Assembly: GCF_028421645.1 (NCBI RefSeq)
Contig: NZ_CP116888.1
Location: 124,001-188,000 of the forward strand
DNA from: Aneurinibacillus sp. Ricciae_BoGa-3
GTDB taxonomy: Bacteria; Bacillota; Bacilli; Aneurinibacillales; Aneurinibacillaceae
DNA: 64,000 bases
Reading direction: 5' to 3'
Part shown: positions 58,653-64,000 of the stretch, one piece after another
Position numbering within the stretch: the first letter of the stretch is position 1
How the letters are laid out: every line of letters begins with the position of its first letter
Notes under the pieces: model-generated
The model's input: the letters and a program-made list of their open reading frames with translations, nothing else
Told to the model about the DNA's origin: nothing
Databases searched by the model: none
Made by a program: the position numbers and the translations under genes

Positions 58653-58925
58653 CTTTTGTGTCCGATACACCATAAGCAGGGTCAGCATGATGACATCTAT
58701 GACTAACGACAACGAGTTGGTCAGAAGAAAAGCCATGCCTGCATGATGTATCACCAAATAAATACCGTAAACCTCCATTAGTCCCATACCAAATAGGAAC
58801 AGACAATACGTACTTAAATGAAAATCACCCACTGATTTTGTTTTTAAAATTTTAACAATCTGTGGAATGTTACCAACGGATAGAATAATCCCCCCCATTA
58901 ACTGTAACACATCAAAAAAATTCAT
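58650..58925 (-). CDS. PQ-loop / SemiSWEET-like membrane protein
   Basis: 91 residues, three transmembrane segments. GNIPQIVKILKTKSVGD is the PQ-loop motif (PQ...TKS..D) of the MtN3/SWEET/PQ-loop superfamily, and the length is that of a SemiSWEET, which dimerises to transport small sugars or related solutes. ATG 58925 five bases after AAGGAGG. Its start overlaps the stop of the upstream gene by four bases. Substrate unknown. Confidence 0.72.
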   Translation of the reverse strand: MNFFDVLQLMGGIILSVGNIPQIVKILKTKSVGDFHLSTYCLFLFGMGLMEVYGIYLVIHHAGMAFLLTNSLSLVIDVIMLTLLMVYRTQK

Positions 58926-59266
58926 AACGACCTCCTTGAACGGTTTTCTTCCTTTTTCCAATATTGCCGATTCATTTCCGACACGATGACATTATCTTTG
59001 ATTATCGGTTCATCTTTCTCTTCTCGAAATAAAGCGGGATAAGAAGAGGTTACAGATATGGTTAATGCCATTCCGCTACAGCCAAACCCAAATTTCTCTT
59101 GCATCAATTTTGCTACAGAAAGGATGTTAAACTTGGTATTCCCCTGGCTTTTATATTCCTCTACGCATTCATCAAACATATTCATGTAATCTTTTTGGCT
59201 AAATTTACGTTGATGGGTTAAGATAACGGGAATTTGGTCTGCTTTGTGTAATTGATAATTAAACAT
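58922..59266 (-). CDS. hypothetical protein
   Basis: 114 residues. ATG 59266 behind GAGGTG; GTG at 59275 overlaps the site. Central FGFGCSGMALTISVTSSYP loop, basic C-terminus (KKEENRSRRSL). Sits between dnaN and the PQ-loop gene in one transcript. Not recognised. Confidence 0.65.
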   Translation of the reverse strand: MFNYQLHKADQIPVILTHQRKFSQKDYMNMFDECVEEYKSQGNTKFNILSVAKLMQEKFGFGCSGMALTISVTSSYPALFREEKDEPIIKDNVIVSEMNRQYWKKEENRSRRSL

Positions 59267-59285
59267 GTGATTCACCTCATTTTTT

Positions 59286-60392
59286 TTAGATAGAAGGACG
59301 AACTGGCAACACCATATGTTTATAGGCTTTGTTGCCCACCGCTTCCAAAATACATGGACTCATGTTATTGATAAATCCAAAGGACACCCGCTCACCAGCC
59401 ATTACGGTTAAGGCTAAAAGTAAATAGCTCAAATTAAACGTGATGGATAAGGGTTCCCCTGTCATATTTGCTTCGATGGTCTCCTCGATATTTCCTGATT
59501 CCGTAGCAATCTGTACATCAACCACATCATCTTCAATTTTCAAAGAAACCAATGCCAACTTACTTTTTGGAATAAATACCGTTGCACGCTCCAAAATATT
59601 CAAAAGTGCGTTTTTATCGATAATCGCTTTTGTTACAGCCTTCATCCCAAATATTTTTTTGTATTGGATGAATTCACCCGTTAACAATGTCGTTTGTATC
59701 CTAACACCATCAACAATGAATAATAGTCCTTTATCAGAGAAAGAAATGTGAACTGTTGCATTCTTATATGACGCTAGAATTCGCCCAACTTCAACCAGCG
59801 AATCTACAGGAACAACGACTTCTTTTTCACCTGTCACTTCTGTTACCTTACAAATTTTAAGAGACATGCGGTATCCATCTGTGGAGACTAATGTCAGATA
59901 ATTTCCTTCCACTTTAAATAAGATTCCTGAAAGAATCGGACGACTTTCGTTTTTAATCGTCGAACCCGATGTTTGCTTAATGCTTTCAATAAGGCTTACC
60001 CCATCTATTTCAAACGACGTGGTAGACGCAAACGATTCAAGTTGCGGATATTCGTCTGCATTTGCTGTTTTAATGGTCATTTTTGATGCTTCTATTTCAA
60101 GCACCAATTCATCATTCTCTGTCCTCAAAGTAATCTCGATATCTTTTTTGATTTTTTTCAAAATCGCATCTAACAGTTTACCTTCCACACACACGCTTCC
60201 TTGTTGTATAACGGAAGCCGAACAGTTAGAAATCACAGAAAGTACACCGTCCGTTGAAGTTAGGGTGACACCGTCTGCTTTGGCTTCGACGAGCAGATTT
60301 TTCAAGATAGGTTGTTCAGTTTTCGTTGGAATCGCCTTTAAGTTCATCCCTATCTGTTTTGCCAAGATTTTTTTAGGAATCTTAAATTCCAC
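59286..60392 (-). CDS. dnaN: DNA polymerase III beta subunit (sliding clamp)
   Basis: 368 residues, the normal clamp length. Starts MEFKIPKKIL, has three similar domains (SRPILSGILFKVEGNYLTLV and STDGYRMSL in domain 2, GEPLSITFNLSYLL in domain 3) and ends KHMVLPVRPS, like the VLPVR end of bacterial clamps. It forms the ring that tethers a C-family polymerase. No polymerase gene is in this window, so it may hijack host Pol III or serve a polymerase coded elsewhere on the element. First gene of its operon. Confidence 0.92.
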   Translation of the reverse strand: MEFKIPKKILAKQIGMNLKAIPTKTEQPILKNLLVEAKADGVTLTSTDGVLSVISNCSASVIQQGSVCVEGKLLDAILKKIKKDIEITLRTENDELVLEIEASKMTIKTANADEYPQLESFASTTSFEIDGVSLIESIKQTSGSTIKNESRPILSGILFKVEGNYLTLVSTDGYRMSLKICKVTEVTGEKEVVVPVDSLVEVGRILASYKNATVHISFSDKGLLFIVDGVRIQTTLLTGEFIQYKKIFGMKAVTKAIIDKNALLNILERATVFIPKSKLALVSLKIEDDVVDVQIATESGNIEETIEANMTGEPLSITFNLSYLLLALTVMAGERVSFGFINNMSPCILEAVGNKAYKHMVLPVRPSI

Positions 60393-60431
60393 TTTTTCAC
60401 CCCCTTTCCATCTTTATTGACTATAAACAAT

Positions 60432-60460
60432 ATTTTAGAATGATTAACTGCGTTTGTAAA
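60432..60460 (-). promoter_or_regulatory. sigma-A-type promoter of dnaN
   Basis: Minus-strand TTTACA (60460-60455), 17-base spacer, TAAAAT (60437-60432). TATTGTTTATAGTCAATA lies directly downstream (60431-60414), a dyad that could be an operator. Confidence 0.7.
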
Positions 60461-60492
60461 TGTGTTTGGTCATTTTTTATGTATGCGTAGGC

Positions 60493-60529
60493 AAAAAAAA
60501 TAAGAGGGATGCAAAAAACACCCTCTTAT
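60493..60529 (-). terminator. rho-independent terminator
   Basis: ATAAGAGGG/CCCTCTTAT stem with eight Ts on the minus strand, after the gene ending at 60555. Confidence 0.8.
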
Positions 60530-60554
60530 CTCCTGTTACAAGTAGTTCTCCCCC

Positions 60555-60716
60555 TCAAAAGAACGCAACTTGTGTCAGGCAAGCAACTGCTCCAAAAGAA
60601 ACACGTTGAGCTAACTTAGGAATTCTGAACTTTATCCCTTCGCTTTCGTTGATAAGTACAAAACATAACTTAACCAACAAATAGCTTAGTAAGATGGTTC
60701 CCACCTTAAGTAACAT
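60555..60716 (-). CDS. small membrane protein
   Basis: 53 residues, ATG 60716 behind AAAGGAGAG. One or two hydrophobic segments (ILLSYLLVKLCFVLI and the C-terminal ACLTQVAFF). Own terminator. Unknown. Confidence 0.6.
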   Translation of the reverse strand: MLLKVGTILLSYLLVKLCFVLINESEGIKFRIPKLAQRVSFGAVACLTQVAFF

Positions 60717-60858
60717 GTTTGCCTCTCCTTTTGTTTGTATTTGAAACACGAGAATGTGTGTTTCACCTAATTCATGTGTTTATTCATTATATGCACGTCC
60801 ATTCAATTCATAAGAAACGGTAAAATAATGGGTTAGTTAATTAATTCTTTCCATTTTA

Positions 60859-60876
60859 TTGACTATATGCTATAAT
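60859..60876 (+). promoter_or_regulatory. TTGACT/TGnTATAAT promoter element
   Basis: TTGACTATATGCTATAAT, one base different from the elements at 12715 and 19274, upstream of the gene at 60954. Confidence 0.6.
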
Positions 60877-60953
60877 ACATTTACAGAATACCATAAGCAA
60901 TTTATCGGGCTAAATCATGCCTAATCAAATATTTTGAAAGAAGGAACACAGCG

Positions 60954-61388
60954 ATGATGTTAATAGATGTTATGAAAGAAGTATCTTTTGAAGGAGTAAA
61001 ACGCCAATTGTTACTTACGCACCGCCCATTTGAAGGTGTAATGGACGAATTCAAAGCGTACTTTACAGCTATTCAATCCACCCCTTCAACCCTTCAACCT
61101 CTTGAAAGCCAAATTGTGATGAACCGTGAATTTTTTGAAACGGCTTATTTCATTCCGAATACAAAGCAGGATGTACGGGAATCCCTCACCACCTTTGTTC
61201 CATTAGAAACCATGCTGGCTTCACAGGTAAAACAACAAGACCTGGATGAACTGGATAAAGATATTATTGTGGCTGGTGCTTTGTGCATGCTCACCTCTAA
61301 TGGAATCTGCTTTAACGAAGAGGAACGAAAACAGGAAATTGAGCGGACGAAAGAGCAGTTAAAAGAACTATCAAAAATTGCCATTTAA
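60954..61388 (+). CDS. hypothetical protein
   Basis: 144 residues, helical and acidic. GVKRQLLLTHRPFEGVMDEF followed by YFTAIQSTP, and a C-terminal helix FNEEERKQEIERTKEQLKEL. AAGAAGGAAC upstream of ATG. Probably cotranscribed with the gene at 61412. Not recognised. Confidence 0.65.
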   Translation: MMLIDVMKEVSFEGVKRQLLLTHRPFEGVMDEFKAYFTAIQSTPSTLQPLESQIVMNREFFETAYFIPNTKQDVRESLTTFVPLETMLASQVKQQDLDELDKDIIVAGALCMLTSNGICFNEEERKQEIERTKEQLKELSKIAI

Positions 61389-61411
61389 TAAAAATAAGGA
61401 CGGTATCAATC

Positions 61412-61966
61412 GTGGGAACGTCATCTTTGGCAGACCATTATATTTCTCGTTTTATGAATGAAGGAAGACCTTTTCTTATGCAGTTAATGGAACCTTTTCC
61501 TTGCCGTATTGATGAATCGTGTTATTGTTCATTCAATCCGAATCAAACACTACAGGATTATAAAGGTTCTCACATAACCGAACTTGATTATATTGAAAGT
61601 CCTGTACTCTTTTTTGATTTGGTCATCCAAAAGAACCGTTTATCGCTTCAAATGCCTGCTCTATCCATCTTTATCACGTTTGTTGACAGGTATGAACTCG
61701 TAGAGGCTGGCAAGCAAAAACCAGAGGCATTTCAACGAAGTTATGAATATCAATTTAGACCATCAGAAATCCAAGTACCTTTAAAACTGGAATCATATGA
61801 AGTCTTTTCTGCGACGGTGACAAGAGCTATATATGAATACCATCAGTCATTGATTGGGGCAATTTTAAACGGCAAAGTGGTTTCAATTGATGAAGGCTTT
61901 GTTCTGAAAATATCCGAGCAAGAAAGTAAAGTAATAATGGATGACAAATTTTTAAGTATGAACTAA
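61412..61966 (+). CDS. hypothetical protein
   Basis: 184 residues from GTG 61412 with a weak GGACGG site. Soluble, mixed alpha/beta; FPCRIDESCYCSFNP has three clustered cysteines. Follows the gene at 61388 by 23 bases and ends at a terminator. Not recognised. Confidence 0.65.
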   Translation: MGTSSLADHYISRFMNEGRPFLMQLMEPFPCRIDESCYCSFNPNQTLQDYKGSHITELDYIESPVLFFDLVIQKNRLSLQMPALSIFITFVDRYELVEAGKQKPEAFQRSYEYQFRPSEIQVPLKLESYEVFSATVTRAIYEYHQSLIGAILNGKVVSIDEGFVLKISEQESKVIMDDKFLSMN

Positions 61967-61997
61967 TAAAAGGAAGCCAGAGAGCTTCCTTTTATTT
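61966..61997 (+). terminator. rho-independent terminator
   Basis: AAAAGGAAGC/GCTTCCTTTT stem, symmetrical, so active in either direction. Confidence 0.8.
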
Positions 61998-62048
61998 ATT
62001 CTGTGAGACTCCCATCCGTGATTGGAGAAAAACAAGGAAAGCTTTCGC

Positions 62049-62684
62049 TTACCTCTCTTGCTCTTGTAGTGTTTTATATTTTTGTAAGAAATACATGATA
62101 GATGGTACAGTAGTGACTAACGCCCCCAATATAATGATTAGATTTTCTGTGATGGCAAAAAATCCAATCCAAAATGGTAATTTATATACGGGGATAGGGG
62201 TTACGTTCGATTGTTTCATACTGTTGGTTATCATATCGGACAAAAAATAAGCATCAGCCACAAAAAAGACAACAACTACACACATAACAAATGTCAACAC
62301 TCCTTTGAATACTGTGGAGTCTTGAATCTTTTCTGCAGAATTTAAAATTTTTAGAAAAAGTGTAACTTCTTCATCCTTATTTTTACATTGGTCAGTTGAT
62401 GAATTTTCCTCAGATGAATTTTTCTTCACAGATTTTGAGATGTAAGGCAGAAGTTGAAATAAGGATATCACAATGAGAATCATCGTAATTAATCCATTGT
62501 CCATTAGCCTTTCACTAACGATTCTTACTAATAGAATTAAAATAAAAAGAGGCAGTAACAAGATAGCACCCCAAACGTAAATGGGTCGCTGTGGATTTTT
62601 ATATCTGTATTTGAAAAATAAAAAGCCACCGTAGAACAGTAATAGAACGATGAGTACGAACACAATCAAAAAAAACTTACTCAA
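62049..62684 (-). CDS. polytopic membrane protein
   Basis: 211 residues from TTG 62684, seven bases behind AAGGGAGAG; an ATG at 62723 lacks a site. Five to six hydrophobic segments, including FFLIVFVLIVLLLFYGGFLF and VLTFVMCVVVVFFVADAYFL. The cytoplasmic loop between segments 3 and 4 is charged (KKNSSEENSSTDQCKNKDEE). No transporter motif recognised. The upstream region holds ACGAATTGAGGA (62739-62750), also found in the repeat at 9987-10038. Confidence 0.7.
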   Translation of the reverse strand: MSKFFLIVFVLIVLLLFYGGFLFFKYRYKNPQRPIYVWGAILLLPLFILILLVRIVSERLMDNGLITMILIVISLFQLLPYISKSVKKNSSEENSSTDQCKNKDEEVTLFLKILNSAEKIQDSTVFKGVLTFVMCVVVVFFVADAYFLSDMITNSMKQSNVTPIPVYKLPFWIGFFAITENLIIILGALVTTVPSIMYFLQKYKTLQEQER

Positions 62685-62935
62685 TTTACTCTCTCCCTTT
62701 AAACGATTTTCTCTCACAGTCATTCCAATTTTTATATGACGAATTGAGGAGAATTTATGCTCTTACCTTACCAAAATAATCCTTTTTAATAAATATAAAG
62801 ATTTAATAAATTGCACATTGGCGAATAGCTTTAAGCAACAACGTTTATCTTAACAAACTTGTAAATAATATTTTACATATTATTATAAATAGACTACAAT
62901 TGTATTAAAGATTAAAATATGAGGAGTGATAAAAT

Positions 62936-63415
62936 ATGCAAGTAAAAGTATTGGCTACATTGGAGTGGCATGAAGGTATTCCAGACGGAAAGCAAACCGT
63001 GTCGTTTGTTATTCCTGAATTTGATATTGCGAATAATAAAGAAGCGTGGGAAATTGGTCTTCAACTTTTAATTGAGTATGGCGTTCAACCTGAAACCATT
63101 AAGGATATTGAAACCTATAACGGTTCGCTTCAATTTTCTGCTCTGATGGGACGATTTGACCAACCGCTTGCACCGCATGCTACACGTTTTACCACAATGG
63201 CTGATGTCGAGATTACATACGACTATGTATGGGAACATCGGGGTAAAGTATACGAACTAAATGAGCTTTCGAATCAAACCGTTATTCCAATGGAAAAGAA
63301 TTTCGAAACATGTGTGAAATGCGGGAGACCTTTAACCGAAGATAGTTCGAGAATAGAAAATTTAGCAGGGGTTACCTGTTGGAATTGTTATATGGAATCA
63401 AAGCAAACGAACTAA
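62936..63415 (+). CDS. hypothetical protein with C-terminal zinc ribbon
   Basis: 159 residues, ATG 62936 behind GAGGAG. CVKCGRP and CWNC near the C-terminus, 27 residues apart, form a zinc ribbon. The N-terminal part is strand-rich (VLATLEWHEGIPDGKQTVSF). Monocistronic, terminator at 63506-63546. Function unknown. Confidence 0.7.
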   Translation: MQVKVLATLEWHEGIPDGKQTVSFVIPEFDIANNKEAWEIGLQLLIEYGVQPETIKDIETYNGSLQFSALMGRFDQPLAPHATRFTTMADVEITYDYVWEHRGKVYELNELSNQTVIPMEKNFETCVKCGRPLTEDSSRIENLAGVTCWNCYMESKQTN

Positions 63416-63487
63416 CGTGTAACTAAAACCAATAAAAAAGGCATTCTCAATTACGATAACGGGTTCTCTTTTGAGGTGCAAACACTA

Positions 63488-63600
63488 TAAATCGCATGAT
63501 AAATGGGATGCTAAATCGCAATGTTTTAGCATCCTGTTTTTTGTTGGTATACCAACGTTTATAGCAAATTAACATACCAAATCGCATGGTAATTCGCAAA
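63488..63600. repeat. cluster of short AATCGCA repeats and palindrome
   Basis: AAATCGCATG occurs at about 63491 and 63580, with AAATCGCAATG at about 63514 between them; TTGGTATACCAA, a perfect 12-bp palindrome, is at 63544-63555. Iteron-like, but only three copies. No gene in 63416-63748. Confidence 0.4.
63506..63546 (+). terminator. rho-independent terminator
   Basis: GGATGCTAA/TTAGCATCC stem and TTTTTTG, 90 bases past the zinc-ribbon gene. Confidence 0.7.
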
Positions 63601-63669
63601 GCAAATAAACACTGGCGAATAAATTTTCTCTATTTGCTAATCGTGGACAGTGAATAAACGAATAAAAAG

Positions 63670-63708
63670 AAAAAAATACAAAGGGTAATCTACCTTTGTA
63701 TTTTTATA
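63670..63708. terminator. bidirectional terminator
   Basis: AAAATACAAAGG/CCTTTGTATTTT stem, T-rich on both sides, before the minus-strand gene end at 63749. Confidence 0.75.
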
Positions 63709-63748
63709 TACTTATCTTGGTTGAATGACGCACTACAAAATTATCGTT

Positions 63749-63958
63749 TTATTCGCATTGTGCTTTGAGAATAATTTTGGCTATTGCAATTTTTGCGTTG
63801 TTAAAAGTACGAGTCATTTTGCCATTGTATGTTCTCTTATCAACTCTTAATGTCTCCTGTTCCAATTTCAATATTTCATCGTTAATCTGCTTCGATGTCA
63901 TATTTGCAAACCAACCTCTTTCTTGATAATCGTTTGCAAGAGAGCCTTTATCATACAT
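63749..63958 (-). CDS. small hypothetical protein
   Basis: 69 residues; ATG 63958 is nine bases behind AAAGG (ATGs at 63967 and 63964 overlap the site). Basic, helical (MTRTFNNAKIAIAKIILKA). Not recognised. Confidence 0.6.
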   Translation of the reverse strand: MYDKGSLANDYQERGWFANMTSKQINDEILKLEQETLRVDKRTYNGKMTRTFNNAKIAIAKIILKAQCE

Positions 63959-64000
63959 TTTCATCATCCTTTTCTATTTCGTGAAATTTATCAAAAACGT

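Noticed and set aside
1..64000. CRISPR array
   Set aside because: No evenly spaced direct repeats of 24-40 bases with unique spacers were found; the short dispersed repeats are irregularly placed.
1..64000. rRNA genes
   Set aside because: No conserved 16S, 23S or 5S segments were recognised.

Overview
The window is AT-rich Firmicute DNA, most likely from a Bacillaceae host. It has strong GGAGG ribosome sites, many TTG and GTG starts, sigma-A-type promoters, Gram-positive signal peptides and short U-tailed terminators. It looks like a large extrachromosomal element (jumbo phage, phage-plasmid or megaplasmid) rather than a chromosome. The reasons are dozens of tightly packed small orphan genes, mostly on the minus strand, with its own sliding clamp, two RecD2-like helicases, three tRNAs, a Pth2 peptidyl-tRNA hydrolase, a dual-specificity phosphatase and a NAD salvage set. 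No capsid, tail or replication-initiator gene was recognised, so phage versus plasmid stays open; a penicillin-binding protein and three large secreted proteins lean towards a plasmid or lysogenic element. Layout: 1-12.7 kb is a minus-strand run of small genes. It holds a macro-domain gene split by a group II intron (exons 5588-5487 and 3140-2340), a YopX-like protein, a phosphatase and the first RecD2-like helicase. 12.8-22.1 kb carries three tandem plus-strand paralogues for secreted seven-bladed propeller proteins, the first frameshifted. 22.4-28 kb has small genes, the second helicase and a PD-(D/E)XK-like protein. 28-29.5 kb is a TnpB element. 29.5-34.3 kb is the NAD operon (pncB-like, nadD, nadE). 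34.5-36.6 kb contains a frameshifted ADP-ribosyltransferase-like gene. 36.7-39.6 kb has secreted CHAP and other plus-strand genes. 39.7-43.3 kb has nicotinamidase and an NrtR-like Nudix regulator operon. 43.6-45.2 kb is an IscB element with its omega RNA. 46-53 kb holds a class A PBP and a DUF2325-like coiled-coil protein. 55.5-58.1 kb combines Pth2, tRNA-Asn, a long structured non-coding region, a membrane protein, tRNA-Gly and tRNA-Arg. 58.2-64 kb has a PQ-loop protein, the DnaN clamp and small genes. Working together: nicotinamidase, nicotinate phosphoribosyltransferase, NadD and NadE form a complete route from nicotinamide to NAD+. The promoter of the NAD operon and the promoter of the NrtR operon share a nearly identical 23-bp element over the -10 box, which makes NrtR the natural candidate regulator. 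A macro-domain (ADP-ribose-processing) protein and an ART-like protein sit in the same element, so NAD+ and ADP-ribose chemistry is a theme here, perhaps to offset NAD-depleting host defences. Caution: at least eight loci need a one-base frame correction. Most look like one extra base, and some lie in homopolymers, so either the element is decaying or the sequence contains indel errors.
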